Origin: Zygnema cylindricum
Taxonomy: Eukaryota > Streptophyta > Zygnematophyceae > Zygnematales > Zygnemataceae
Assembly: GCA_037447655.1 (NCBI GenBank)
Contig: JBBHKE010000741.1
Coordinates: 105,270-169,269, forward strand
DNA: 64,000 nt
Direction: 5' to 3'
Notes under the pieces: generated by a model
Database searches by the model: none
What the model was told of the DNA's origin: nothing
What the model saw: the letters and a program-made list of their open reading frames with translations, nothing else
Shown here: positions 1 to 13,799 of the stretch, one piece after another
Numbering within the stretch: position 1 is the first letter of the stretch
Layout of the letters: each line of letters starts with the position of its first letter
Made by a program: the position numbers and the translations under genes

Positions 1-1150
1 CCATATAACTTCAGACGAAATAGAAGCTCTTTTTTCTTTATTTCCATGTGGGTGAGGGATTGTCACCACGTGACTGAAACCCATTTAAACTTAAGAGATA
101 CATACATCCAGGCCTGTAAAGTTGATGATGAAAAACTAAAGAATTGAAAACTCGGAAAAAGATACCATGGTGCATAGAGCTGCACATTTTTATTTCTTTT
201 TCTTCTTTTGCGAGGATGGTGCTGTGGAAGTAGCATGAACAAAATCACATCTCTAACCGAGAAAGCCCACAAACAGGGACTATCCCAAAAAACCAAAAAC
301 AAACAAAAAAAAAAAAAAAAACACAAAAAGAAACTACTTGCAAAAGAAAGGGGAAAAAACCGAAAAGGAGGGACTGGATAACGTTCCAGAATTCATCCCT
401 GCACAAGGAAAAGACGAAAACGAAAAGATTTTAGGTCTGGATTCAGAAAATCTCCTCCTCGAAATAAAAATTCTCTAGAGTTCCTTCTAGATTTGAAAAC
501 GTCCAGCATGACAAATCAAGCAAGTCACGCGTTTTTATGAAATCCTAATATGGTCTTAAAAAACCTCCTGCTTGTCAGAACTCAGAAGAAACCCGTTCAC
601 CGTGTTTCCAAAATCAGATGTTCGACAAAGTTGCTTCTCTACTAGGAAAAAAAAAAAAAACCCCAAAAAAACTCTACATAATCCTGAAGCACAAACAGAA
701 AGTGACTTCCAGGAAGGTAGAGAGCTTACTTCTCCCCAATCCATTCAGGAATCAGCAAAACACAAAAAAATAATAAATAAACAGAAACGACAAAAAAACA
801 ACAAAAGCAAAAACAAAGGCCCAGGGGTCGATGTTTCCTCTTTCGTTCTCGGTGAGATGTGACCACGCTCCATTCGTATGACTGCAAGAAAAGCATAAAA
901 ATCATCGCTTTCGAGGCCGCCCCATAAATTACGGCTTCTCACACTTACTGACAAGTCTTGAGCCACATCAAATTCCCTCAACATTTGCTAGCCAACAGTG
1001 TCGTTTACATAACAACTTACAATTTTTCCCTTTCCCTGCTGTACAAAACCGTGGCGAAAAAGACTTCATGCAAACCCAGAATTGGAGATAACCAATCGTG
1101 ATGTTCAGTTTTTTTTTTTTTTCTTATACATCTACATCTTCATCTGTAGA
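1..1150. other. AT-rich non-coding stretch
   Basis: No convincing gene is seen on either strand. The sequence is A/T-rich with poly-A runs near 303-321 and 646-660. The open frames present are short and low in complexity. It may be intergenic, or lie downstream of the minus-strand ZFC3H1-like gene whose stop codon is at 2948. Confidence 0.6.
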
Positions 1151-1157
1151 GAGGTGT

Positions 1158-1340
1158 GTGTTATATATATACGCACACATCTACATATACACACACATAT
1201 ATATATACATATACAAATACGTAATATATGTACATATATATACACATACATATATACATATACATAGATGTAATATATATACATATACATTTACATATAC
1301 ACATTACCTACATACATAAATACATTTATACATATATTGG
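1158..1340. repeat. TA/CA-rich microsatellite
   Basis: Imperfect runs of tacata, tatata and cacata units. Apparent Tyr/Ile/His/Thr-rich open frames here are simple-repeat translations, not genes. Confidence 0.85.
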
Positions 1341-1801
1341 GAGTACACGGTTTTTTCTAAAGATAGGTTAGTCAGTTGAGATTCATAGAAATCCTTCTGT
1401 TTTATGTCTGTTTGGAGTGACACATAAAGACAAAATTTCTTCATCCGATAACAACACAAACGCTACAAATTTTTGCTTGAAAAATAGGAACCCTAAAAAT
1501 CCTATATATCCCTCAACAACCTTTTAAAACACCCTGAAATGCGCTGAGATACCCTAAAAAAAGTTTAAAGTAGAGGCTAAAGACAAAACTAAGTGTTAAT
1601 AACTCATTTCCCATGTAAGCCATGAAAAAAAAAAAAAAAAAAACTAGTTGTAACGGACTTTTGACCTTCATAAAAATAATAACATCGAATACTGAAAACT
1701 CGAAATATATCACGAATATCAGTCCCTATCGATATTCAATTATTGTACTGATACAGTATCAGATTAAATCGTTGACATTTCGGCAGAGGATATACAACGC
1801 T

Positions 1802-1811
1802 AATATGCATG

Positions 1812-1858
<47 letters not shown>

Positions 1859-1965
1859 GTATATATATATGTATATATATATATGTGTATATATATGTGT
1901 ATATATATGTATATATATATATGTATATATATATGTATATATATGTATATATATGTATATATATG

Positions 1966-1996
<31 letters not shown>

Positions 1997-2021
1997 GTAT
2001 GTATACACATATATATATATA
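1802..2021. repeat. (TA)n(TG) microsatellite
   Basis: About 220 bp of tatatatg/gtatata units. Tyr-Ile rich frames on both strands are artefacts of the repeat. Confidence 0.9.
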
Positions 2022-2592
2022 CAAAAACACTCATGAACTTAATGCTTTTCAAGATAGTCTGAAATGTAGATTGAGTGTGGATATATATAGGATATATATA
2101 TATATATATAGGATATATATATATAAGGGGAGCAGGAGTATATGTAGTATATGTATATGATAGAGGGGAGAGGAGAGAGTATATATATATGGTATAGTAA
2201 GGGCAGTGCATAGTGATGGTCATACGAGATAGATAGCATTGTATACATATGCGTATGTATGTATACATATATATATGGCCACGCACATACAATACACAAT
2301 GCACGCCATATAAATATACATACATATACATACACATACATACATATATATATACATATATACACATATATATATACATATATACCACGCTGCCACACAT
2401 ACAGTTGCTGGCTGGCTGCTGCTGGCTGCCGATACATATATACATATATACATATACATATATATACATATTACATACATACATATATATATATACATAC
2501 ATAATATATATATAAATATATATAATATGACATTAACACCTGTATCAATTTCAGAGCTATCTTGAAAAGCATTAAGTTCATGAGTGTTTTTG
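2022..2592. repeat. Microsatellite block bounded by a 44-bp inverted repeat
   Basis: The left arm (2022-2065) and right arm (2548-2592) are reverse complements over about 44 bp with one single-base indel; the core contains the motif ACTCATGAACTTAATGC. The intervening 480 bp is mostly TA-rich microsatellite. The arms are unique-looking sequence, not simple repeat, so they make a true large hairpin or an inverted duplication. Confidence 0.85.
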
Positions 2593-2947
2593 AACCTTAA
2601 AAAGCTCAGAGTTCAGTTCTAATGGAGATACATTCAATATTAAAGATGCTGACTACAGGCTTGTGTTGATTTGATAGACAAATAACAATCCAACCCTTGA
2701 CGTAAAGACTTCCTATTAAGGTTAGTCTGTTGTGAGTACAGGAGAGGAAAAAGTGGAATAAAAGGCAAATACGGAGTCATACAGAATTCAACAACCTTTC
2801 GAGGCATTTTCCCACATCAACAGCAGGTTCCAATAGAATAGACAGAAACCAAGCTTGAGTTTAGTTGCACCTGCCGTTTGAAACCAAAGAATTCCATGTT
2901 TGCTCCTTAAAAACTGTTGATTTAAGTTGCAGAAGGCCTCCACCTGG
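2593..2947. other. Probable 3' flank of the ZFC3H1-like gene
   Basis: No gene seen. It lies immediately downstream (minus strand) of the stop codon at 2948-2950 and probably includes the 3' UTR. No polyadenylation site was assigned. Confidence 0.4.
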
Positions 2948-4846
2948 TCAGCTTGACTTATTGTCCACTATACTAAGCCCTTTTCCCTCCCCTCCTATCG
3001 TATCCACAGCTTCAATTCCCTGTTCCAGAGCAGTAACACGTTCCTTAAAGACAAAGTTTGTCGGGTAAAGCTCTGAGGCCAGAGAGTATAAATGACGGGC
3101 GATAACCGGTTGCTTCAAGTGCTTATCCAGGAGTAGTCCAGCTTCAAGCCAGGCCTTTTCCAAACTCCCATCGTTCTCTCTCCTTTTCTCTGCCTCTACT
3201 AAAGTCCCTACTAAAAGGCTTGTAATCCAATACAATCGAGCAAAACCCCGACCAAAACCTTTCGTATCTTTAAAAGACGCCCTGCATTCAATATGCTTAG
3301 CAAAACGACAAGCAAAAGTTGCATTGCTGGGCATTATTTCCAATATGCCCTCTGCAAAAAAAACCTCCGTCGTCGGATCTATGTAGGACCAGGAAGTCGC
3401 CCCGTCAAGATCCCATAAGACTTCTGCAAGAGAGAAGTCCACCTTGGGACTGTCCAAAAGCCCAGCCAAGACTTTTACAACACGAGGTTTTTGTACAGAA
3501 TCAGAGAGTTGTGACAACTGATTCAAAGGAGGAAATGCATTTTTTCGACTACTGGGGCTCAACAATAACGAGTTTAAAAGACAACCCAGTAACCTGACCT
3601 TCAACTTGGAGGATTCAGCCACCTTGGTTTCCTTTACAAGTGAACCTGTCTGTACGGACATCTGTACCAACATTCGACATTCAAATAGAGTTTCTCGAAT
3701 ATAAGTTCGACAACCTATATCGAGAGCAACTTTCAAACTTTCCTCTGCATTCTCCCATGCTAACTTTCCATGGCCATGCAAAACCTCCAAGAAGGATAGG
3801 CAGAGAAAACCATATGCCCTCTCATCCAATTCTGACCTACTTTTCATATGAGCGGTTAAAGCTTCCTTAACTTTTTCTGTGTCAGAGACTTCACTCTTCT
3901 GTAAACCCACAACAGTTCCCAGAATTTCCTGAGCAAGTCCAGGTCCACCGTGGATAAGAGCCTTCCGAGAATAATGCCAAACAAGGCGAAAAAAACACCC
4001 TCCCATCTGAAATGACATTTTTAAGGCTGTATCCCAAAACCTCTTCGATTCCTCAAAGCCCAAGGAACTACAACGAGTGACTATCTCAGTGTACACAAGC
4101 AGTAGTTCAACACAACATTGATTGTCCTTAAGCAGTTTCTCAGCCTCTGCCAAGGCCGCCAAATTTCCCTCCAAAAATACCAGAGCTTGAAGAAAATTGA
4201 TCCCCAAAACAGTACCCAAGGATAAACCCCTTGCAATACACCCACTCCATAAACCATGTGAAACATCATCCTTATGCCTATCTTCCACGTATCTTCTTCC
4301 AAAAGACAGTATGTCTAAGGCTAAACTTCTGACCTCTGTCTGAAACTCAGTCCTTCCCTCTTTCTCTTCCTCCGTCCCATTATGCCTCCATGCAAGACAT
4401 ATTGGAAGTTCCCGAGCCTGATGATAACCAAGACGGTCAATAATTTCAGTCTGAAGTTGCTTAAAAAGACAGACATAAGCACTACACACACAGAGAACTA
4501 CTGCGTCTGGTCCATTTAGGCGTTCTAACACCAAGGACAAAATACAACCACCCTCCAGTTGCTTATTTCCTTCAGTTTTTTCCGGACCCTCTTTATAGTT
4601 TATCAGAAAAACCTTAAGCTTTCGAAGCCAATCCAATGCTACTGTTGCACTTCCAGCTGTAAAATGTATATGAAGAAGGCGAAGGGAAAAATCCAAAACT
4701 AACGCACTAAGAAATTCAGGAGATTCTGTGGAGTTCAACAAAATCATGTGCAGTGCACGCTCACAACTTTGTGCTTGTTGTTCCCCTACTGGCTTGTTGT
4801 CCACAAGAAGCCTCCACACCTCATAAGATCCTTTGTTATACTCAAC
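2948..4846 (-). CDS. ZFC3H1-like exon 7 (last)
   Basis: 632 codons plus stop. The acceptor GACAG|GTTGAG adds VEYNKGSYEVW to the long open frame, continuing the HAT pattern. The exon is rich in paired amphipathic helices with no stop or frameshift. Confidence 0.82.
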   Translation of the reverse strand, partial: VEYNKGSYEVWRLLVDNKPVGEQQAQSCERALHMILLNSTESPEFLSALVLDFSLRLLHIHFTAGSATVALDWLRKLKVFLINYKEGPEKTEGNKQLEGGCILSLVLERLNGPDAVVLCVCSAYVCLFKQLQTEIIDRLGYHQARELPICLAWRHNGTEEEKEGRTEFQTEVRSLALDILSFGRRYVEDRHKDDVSHGLWSGCIARGLSLGTVLGINFLQALVFLEGNLAALAEAEKLLKDNQCCVELLLVYTEIVTRCSSLGFEESKRFWDTALKMSFQMGGCFFRLVWHYSRKALIHGGPGLAQEILGTVVGLQKSEVSDTEKVKEALTAHMKSRSELDERAYGFLCLSFLEVLHGHGKLAWENAEESLKVALDIGCRTYIRETLFECRMLVQMSVQTGSLVKETKVAESSKLKVRLLGCLLNSLLLSPSSRKNAFPPLNQLSQLSDSVQKPRVVKVLAGLLDSPKVDFSLAEVLWDLDGATSWSYIDPTTEVFFAEGILEIMPSNATFACRFAKHIECRASFKDTKGFGRGFARLYWITSLLVGTLVEAEKRRENDGSLEKAWLEAGLLLDKHLKQPVIARHLYSLASELYPTNFVFKERVTALEQGIEAVDTIGGEGKGLSIVDNKSS

Positions 4847-7800
4847 CTGTCAACCCTCCCAAAATGGCATTCCCTCCCATTCCAAACACAGTGCATCAGA
4901 CACCAGCTTTTGGCCTCAGGTTGGAGAGCATCTACAAGAAATTAAGTTTTTTTTTCCCACACCCCAAAACAAAATTACTGGAAATGCCTGGCATTACTGT
5001 TGTCAAGAAAAACAGGACAATAAAGCTAAATTGTGTGGAAACCTCGTGACACTCTAGACTTGTAAGACTTCATCTAGCACTCTTGACTGCCATACCGCAC
5101 TCATGATGATGTTGTCCAAAGTATTTTCGCTTCCTTCACGACTGCGATATAGTACTAGGTACAAGCTCCATATAGAATTTGACTGAGGGTTTGCCTCCAA
5201 ACCCCTTGCTAGAACACGGAGAGCCTGCTTTCAGCCACAGCCATTTTCAGAACCCCATAAGCCTGACAAGAGGAGTATACTCAGTGGATGACAAAAAACT
5301 GTTTCTTCTTCTTTTCTTTTTCTCGACCATTGACAAACACTTTTATCATTTGTATAAACAAACAGGGAAAAATTACCTCATTGCTATAAATAACATTCAG
5401 CTACTTGCAGTAAAAAAGTTTGTCAAAAGATTGCCAGCAATCGATTTTTACAGCCAGTTTCAAAAAAACAAAGATGATGATAATGGTTACAAGTGGCCAA
5501 CTGCATCAGCAAAATGTGAAGGTGATCCCGCTTTTAATATGCAGATGGCCTCTCAGAGTTTCCTCAACCAGAAGTCATCCACATTAAATACATGAAATTA
5601 GGGTTGATATAGAAAATTACAAGCGCCTAGTGAAAAATGATGTCTTTACAGATAACTTTGCCTAAGAGGACTGTTTAGCTAATTCACCGGCACAAGGCTT
5701 TGAAAAAGGTAGCCCAAGCACATTTTAACAACCATTGAAATTCACTTACTTTATATACGATTGTAGCACTGAGGCACCAGAGGTTATATACCTGGTCACG
5801 TCCGTCAGAAGGCAATTTTGGCGAGATGGAGAAATTGATATGACAGAGGGCAAGGTCCAACCAGCCTTCCACATACTTTGGATCATTTTGAACACGAGCC
5901 TGCCCCAGAGTGTAGCCCAAGGAAATCGAAGCTCCCATTTATCCTCCCAGCGCCAGACATATACACCAATCGCCAATCACAAAAATAGTGGTTGAATTGA
6001 CAGTTGAATTGACAATGCTAATACAAGATAGTTTTGGTTAAAAATCCTGAAATTGGTGCACTCCACTGCCCATGCTTTATCATAAACATATTTGGATAAG
6101 TCAACATAGAAAAAAATCCATGATACAGACTTGGTACACAAGCGGACCTTCACCAATGTTAGGGTGTCAGGTCAGCTCAGTGATTATATGAAAAAAGAAA
6201 AAAGTCACAGCTAAGAACTCACCTCAGCCCTTGCAAGAAAGCCTGAGTGATCTTTATAGTAACGCAGCTGAGTATCTTCTTCCAGCTCCTTGCCACCAAA
6301 ATCAATTGACGAGGACAAGAAGAATTGTCGTTTCATTCCATTACAGTCCCCAATTTTCTGGATTTTCGCGGGCAACTCTCGACGCAAGGCAGAAAGTTGC
6401 ACACAAAGCTTCTCTACAGCCGATTTCCCAGTCCCAAGGTCAGTGGCAAAATTGAGGTCCATTTCCATGCCGATAAAATACGTCGGAATTAACATTTCGG
6501 ACTCTCCAGATAGCCCTCCTTGAACAGTATTTTCTATCTGCACAGCCGTTGTACTTTCTGCACAAGTCCCGTAAAAAGGTTTTGCCTTTTTCCACCAATT
6601 CAAGGCATTTTCTTCTCCTACCCCAACGTCTTTTGGTAGTTTCCACCATGTGTCGTCATCATCCAAATATTGCGGAATGTGTTGAAACGGACATTTTTTA
6701 TCGTTGCAACGACCTCGACGTTCAAACTTACACAAGACCTTATTTGGGTCAACAACATTACTCCAAGTGGCTGATGTTGACGAATGCCCCCAAATATTTT
6801 TAAAACGTGGACAGTATTTGAAGGATCGAAAACACAGTAATGGGCTTTGATACCGGCTTCGAGGTATCTCCATTTGTATACCAGCTTGTTCCATTTCAGT
6901 TGCAGGAGTCTCCATACATATTTCAATATGATTTTCAATCCCACATCTTAAATTTCCCTTGGGTGCCAAAGAAGCTATGATTGGTATGTGAGGAAGATAA
7001 CTGAAGGTACCACTAGGAGACATCTTACTACTGACCAGTTCCAACGAAGGCTTTTCTTCAGCTTCTTGTTGACTAATTAACTCTTCCCCTTCTTTAAGCC
7101 TGTCCAAGCTACCTGTTTCTTTCTCGTCACATGCTTTCAACTGCTCATGTACCACTGTTGCTGTTATTGAAGTTACGCAGTCATTTTCCTGATTTATAGC
7201 AAATAATTCTGTAATATCAAGGGAGCCATTTCTCTCAACATGTCCTGTACGTGTCCCTCTTGTCACTTGCTCACTTTGAGAAGCCATTTGCATATCTGCC
7301 TTTATTGACTGCCCACTATCTATCGAATCTTTAGGCCTGTCCTTAACTTGCCTACGTCCTTCTTTTCTGACTAAAGACCCAATTGTCTTCACTGCTCCCG
7401 TATCAGTTCCTCCTGTCACTTGAATTTGCGCTTCTGCCTTTGTAGACTGCCCGGTACCTCTTGACACTCGAATAGGCTGTCCAGTTGAAATATCTTTTGG
7501 TGTGTTCTCCTTTAAATGGCTGTCTCCAGCAGCCACAGTTGACTTCCCTTCACTTGGCAAAAAAAATTGAGAGACTGAAACATCAACCTTCTTTCCCATT
7601 TTTTCTGAAGCTAAAAGTTTGTCTCCCTTCCCTTCACGAAGCAAAAAATTTGGGGGGAGTGAAACATCCGCCTTCTTTCCCGTCTTTTTTGAAGCTGAAG
7701 GTTCATCTCCCTGAGACAATTGCATATCAGATGGCACATGGGTCTGCTTTCCAGCTTGCAGTAAACGTTCTCCCTTGTCACGAATTGTTGACTTGGAACC

Positions 7801-10800
7801 CAACTCCTGAAGTAGACGAGCCCTAATGTTACTTGCGATTCGATTGATTTCATCTTGTTCATCAGTTTTCTGTGCTGTATGTAACGCCTTACTCCCATCT
7901 CTTGTCTCTATCCGAGATTGCTTTCCTCTAACCGTCTCACTTACTTCTGGTTTCCGTTTTAATGGAACCCTCGACAGCTCAGCACTGCGACTCTTCTCTT
8001 TAGTAAACCTTCCACTGTTAAAAGCAGACACCGTCATAGTCCGGTCTGGTAGCCCTACCTTCTCTCCTCCATCTAGCATGTTTTTATCACGTTCCTCCAC
8101 TAAAAGTGATTTTCCAATATCAGGAATAACTGCCTGAATAAATGTCAGACTGGCAGGCTCTTTTGACCCAGAAGAAATCTCCAAAAGGGTCATTTGATCC
8201 TCATCCTTTCCCCCGTTCTTCACTTTTAATGCATTAACTGTATCTTGTGCCTCAAGGACTCTGCAGGCTACATCTTGAAGAACTCCTAGCAGTTCCTGTT
8301 GAATTGGCTTGTTGTTTTCACTCGTGGGACCAACTTCTGCAATTGCAGGACTGCAATCTTGAAGCACACTCTTCAGAGAAACACCTCCTGCACAAGAGAT
8401 ATCATTTCTAAAACCTACAGAACTTTTACGATGTAAATCTTGCCCATTCTCTATACCCCTCTTGTTAACTGTTGCGTGCACAACCCCAACATGGGCACCT
8501 CGAAGCAATCCACCTCCTTCAGATACGTGATTTTGCTGCTGCCAATTTGACTCGTTCCCTCTTTTGTCTGATGAAAATACCTCATTTTCCCAAGTCCCAG
8601 GTTTAAATCCACCTGTGTCATTGTTTCTGGAAAAATGTGAGCCTTTCTTGAGGATGCCATCCAAGACTCCAACCTCACGCGTCGGGAAGTACTGATGATG
8701 ACTGTTATTCACACTCGAAAATTCTCTAAATGTAGATCCTGCAGATATTTTGCCTTCTGGCAAATCAGATTTTTTCAGTGGTTCAGTGGGTTCAAGCCGC
8801 TGAAATTTGGTCCCTGCTGTCTCATTGGCAGAAGTATACGGTTGAAGAGGCTGAGAAAAAGTTTGCTGAAGTGTAGGACCAGGAGTATGTATCCGTTCAA
8901 AAGTTCCACTAACCGAAGGTCTCATTGGGAAACTCTGCCCTCCACTGACTTGATGGTGTTCAGAAGTTCCACTAACCGAAGGCCTCATCGGAAAAACCTG
9001 CTCTCCACTGAATTGATGTTGTTCAAAAGTTCCACTAACCGAAGGTCTCATAGGGAAAACTTGCTCTCCACTGATGTGGCTGTGTGAAAGAGGAGAAGTG
9101 CCATGAGCCCCGGGCACAACGTCGCATCTACTATTAGGTGGAAGGCCACTGATTGAATGCATCATTTTTGCCGAGTGCAGCGTTTCAGCAAGAGCTTCTC
9201 GCCGTTGGATTAGGAAAGAACAACGTGAATTCACATTTAAGAGCGCAATTTCTGCATCCCGCAAAGCCCGTCGTGCCAGACGTTCTCTGACCTCTAGCCT
9301 ACGACGTTCTTGCTGTGCCTCCTCCAAGGATTGCTCCAAAGCCTCCTCCTCATTCCTCAATTGTCGAATATTGGCCTCATGTTGCATACTTGAAATAGAA
9401 CCTGGAACATTCTCTATTGCAGAAGTAGCCAACCAGCCCAACTGAGGGTCACATGTCTCCTTTCCATCGCGCACAAATTGACCAAAGGTCCCACCATTAG
9501 GCTGAATTAAATTTCTCATTCCTGGATTATTTGGGTGGCTAGACGCCCAATCACCCTTTGCTTGCAACTGGTTAGGTCCTGTAGGCCTACAAAAATTGTT
9601 AACCAATGGACCTGTCTGGGCACCCAGAAATGAGCCAGTCTCCACCCACTCATTTTGCACAAATCCACTACCCACTTCTTCACTGGGTTTAGCCGAAGTT
9701 CCTATTCCCGTCCCTACTCTAGTTGGGCTGTTGGCACGTAACCAATCAATATCCATGTCACGACTTCCTTGCGACTGATCAGATGCTCCAGAAGGTGAAT
9801 CGATTCCTGTTTTCCAAGCCTGGCGACCATCACCTCTCACTGGATTTTCTGTGGTGACAGGCATTCCCACATCTGCACAGTCTTTATCCAGTTCAGGGTG
9901 CCCACTAAAAAATGGTTTTCCCGCAATATTATTCTCAGGCATAGATACCACGATGGGAAGCGGGTCAATTGACAATGTTGGAATTTCTATTGACTGCTCC
10001 CTCTCTCCACTTTGCAGAGAAGCGTCAACCATGTCTAACTTTATAGAAACTTTGCCAGAGGGCAAACTACCAACAACCGAAGGATCATTCTGAAAACCAT
10101 TTCTATGCTCACTACTCTTTCGAGCATCCAGTAAAGACTGTGTCAAGCCGGGCTGCATTTCAGGTGTTTTAGATTCTGAATTTCCTCTGCATCTTTTCAA
10201 TTTGTGACTATCTGTCTCCAATTCTTTTCCAGCTCTCTTGGAAGGTACTACACTGAATGACCTGGCTTCCTGTGGACCAGGCTCCTGCAATGACAAAATA
10301 AGGTTTAAAAATGGAAGGCTAAATGAGGCCAAATGAAACTCAAAAAAACCTTAAATATTGGGCAAAAAACTTGCAACAGTAGATTGAAACAACCGGACTG
10401 CATGGAAAGTCTTGTAGTTTGTGTTTCTTGAACCCGACTTTGAACCATTTCCAATGGCTAGTATAGCAGTTTAGTTAACAAAACATTTTCCTGTCCAATT
10501 TGAGTTTGACTGGTTTCCTTGTGTAAAATAATAGGTCAATCGGGTTTACTATAAGTACAGCATATCCTGGATTCGTGAACAATATATAATTTGTCTGATT
10601 CTCTCAAATCTTTCTTATATAAGTCTCCTTCTAGTTGTAAAAAATAAGAAAGAAAAACGATGTGACCCATAAAAGAAGCACAACTGAAACAAACAGCACC
10701 AAAGTTACTAACTAGTTGGATTTCACATATTGCCAATTGCATAGCTTAAAACTAGGCAAATCAATTTCAATCAATAGGTATTCTGTTAGGTGAACCGCTT

Positions 10801-13739
10801 CAAAAACTATCCACAAAAACCGGACTTACGATAAATGGTTCAAGAACCAGATTATCAAGGCAGTGTTTCCAGTACCCGCAGGGAAAGACAGAAGGAAGGT
10901 CTCTTACAGTAGTGGCGTCCTTCTCCAGTACATTTCCATGAGTAGTTGGGGCAACATGGATGTCAGAAGAGGAATCTCCATAACTTCCCAGCCGAGATGT
11001 TTGGCCTTCATGAGTCACGTCAGGCTGTTCCATTGGCACCTTACCTTGGTCCGTCTCTTTCACTAAAACCGCAGGAGCTCCCACTTGAATGGACATTCCA
11101 TCTCCATGCCTAAAAATAGGAATTTGGACATTCAATGACTGCCCCGATTGACTGAAAGGGGGACCTATGGGTAAACTGGGCATGTGGTCCCCATTGACTG
11201 ACAGAGATGCACCAGTCTGAGGATTACCAATGCAACTCATTGGTAAAGGAGGAGAGTGTCGTTTTGAAATGTTAAAAGATTGAACGTGCCCTCCCTTCAT
11301 TGCAACAGAGGGCTGAACTTGTAACTGCAAAGCTTTGCCATGAGAGCCTGTAGAAAGATCCTTTTCCATACTGCGGTTGAAATGCAATTTATGCCCTTGT
11401 GATTCTGCTTCCTTTGGTGCCCCTTTCACACTACCTTGGCGAAGTTGAAGTACCTCTGCCTCTTTAGCATGTATAAGCTTCTTCAGTTCTGCCAAATCCT
11501 TCTCAGCCGCAAGGCTTTGACCAGACTCCCCGTTTCCTAGAGCAGCCTCCCCTCCTGACCCACGCCCTCCAGTCTTCCCAACTTGCACAATAGCCCGTAT
11601 ACCGCCCTCTGCTCCTGTTGGCATCAACCTGGTCCCTCTTCCTACTTGATGTTCAACGGCACGCGAGGCAAGAGAAGGCCTCTTACTGCCAACCCTTTGT
11701 TTTGCAGCAATCTGTTTCGCAGCTATCTGTTTCCTCATACGCTCAATCTCTGCGAGCAGGTCCGTTGACTGATGAGTTGGTTGGTTACTGACGCTCGGTG
11801 CAGAAAGCGTACCTGATAAAAGTTTTTCGACTGAAGGTTTTTCATTTACAGGTCTATCCTCCTCATCTTCGTCATCATCATCAAATGTGATGAGGAATCG
11901 CTCACCTCCAGGAGGTTTTCTCCCTCTTTTTGTACCTCGCCCTAAGGACTTCCCAAGGTTCAGTAAAAACTGTTCTGCCTCCTTCTGCACGCTTGTATCA
12001 CCTGTGGAGACTGGTCGAACTGACGATGGGACATTGTTACTACTTAGCGGTCGAGAAGGAACTGCAACAATTGCCTTGGAAGGTATAGGAATGTGGGGCA
12101 CCAATGGAAGATCAGTGACTAATTGTTTACTGGGCAGTCCAGGAAGTGCTGAGGCGAAATTGTTCAATACATCTGAGCGTAAAGAGACAACTTGTAGACC
12201 TTCATTTTTCAAATTTGTATCAACCTGTGAATCAGCTTTTTCCACTTTTTCCACAATGCAATCAGTAAGGCCCTTCCCTCCGTCCACATCCCGAAGCTCC
12301 ACATCCACAACCTTGGATTCCTTAGACTCCTTCACAGATGCCAGGGTCTCTTTCAGCAAAAGAAAGTTGCCCTCCTTTTCGTCCTCTTTGCTGTCTTGTT
12401 TTTGCAACACTGACGGGTTGGAAACTTCTGATTGGTCAATGTTTTGTATCTCAGCCTCAATATCAACAGGAGCCTCGAGAAGTTTTTGTTTCTCATGGCG
12501 ATCATTCTCTTCAGCCTGTGCGTTTCTCTGCATTAAGGAACAAAATATTGCAGACCATTAACTTCAGCACATTGAAACCATACAAATAAGGTCACCAAAT
12601 CGCATAATGTTGCTCTGTCCATCTGGTAAAACACTATCATGACAGGTAATCATGAGTGAAAACCAATACAAAAGATAACCACAGTGATAACTAAATTCTG
12701 TGTCAGACACTGAGGTGTTTTACACTGTTGAATGACTCAATCATGCAGCTATAACATATTGTCATTGACAACCGGAGAAACATAGTTCATACAACCTCAG
12801 CAAAAACATGCAAGTGTTTAACTGAAAAAGGAGAAAAGAAAACTGCGGAGTTACGATACAACATACAAAAATTAAGGGGAAAGTTGACGATAAGATAAAT
12901 GCTTCAAACACATTCATAAACAGCTGTAACTTAATGAAAGAAAATAGTTGAATGCCTAATGTATTTGCATCAAGCATTAGGCCCACTGGATGATGCTAAC
13001 TCCAACACTAACATAACACTGAACCTTGTACATATTTTCAAGGCAAACATTGGCATCACTAATCCTGGTGCAGCAACTGAACTGATTTCATAGGCGGAAT
13101 CATCCAGACATTCAATCCAAATGAATCATTGGTTTAATGTGCAAAGAAGTATGGAAGCACTGTAATGTGATTACCCTGTAAATCTCTGTATATCCATAGA
13201 ATAGAGGGTAACCACAAATAGGGTTTCTGTATATTTTCCCACATTAAAACTATGAAATGAGCGCTTAACAATCTAAACAACAGGAGCTCTTGTCGTTTAT
13301 TAGATCATAAGGTCAAGAAGCAATATGTAATAACTAGGAGCTGATTAACTTCTTCTAAGTCTTTCACATTCTCTTCGTAAAGGGATGCTGAACTACTGCA
13401 GATAACACATCACCCACATGTTTGACATTAAGCTTAAACAAATCTAGAATAGAGAATGAAAAATGCAGAACAACCTAACACAATTTACAATGATTTTTGC
13501 ACACACAATTCTACTGTGGATGTATGCTTCTCGAAAAACAAACTTTTTCAAAAGCACCAATCCATAAGGTATTCAGAAGCTCTGTACAAGCAAGATAATA
13601 GTACAAAATTCGAACAATACAGAAATCAAGTCGTTTTCATAAAAAATTAACTTGCAGAAAAATCTGAACGGATAAACGGTTAGTCACTAGAGTGGATTGA
13701 CATTGGCGGAGACATGTTAAGACTGAGAGGGAGACAGAT

Positions 13740-13799
<60 letters not shown>

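Noticed and set aside
1622-2515. Several long Tyr/Ile-rich open frames on both strands
   Set aside because: They are translations of TA microsatellites in all frames, with no codon bias or domain.
5179-5595. 138-codon plus-strand ORF
   Set aside because: Antisense to introns and exon 6 of the ZFC3H1-like gene, with no domain.
11887-12561. 224-codon plus-strand Ser/Phe-rich ORF
   Set aside because: Antisense shadow of exon 3, whose minus-strand frame is open much longer and has family features.
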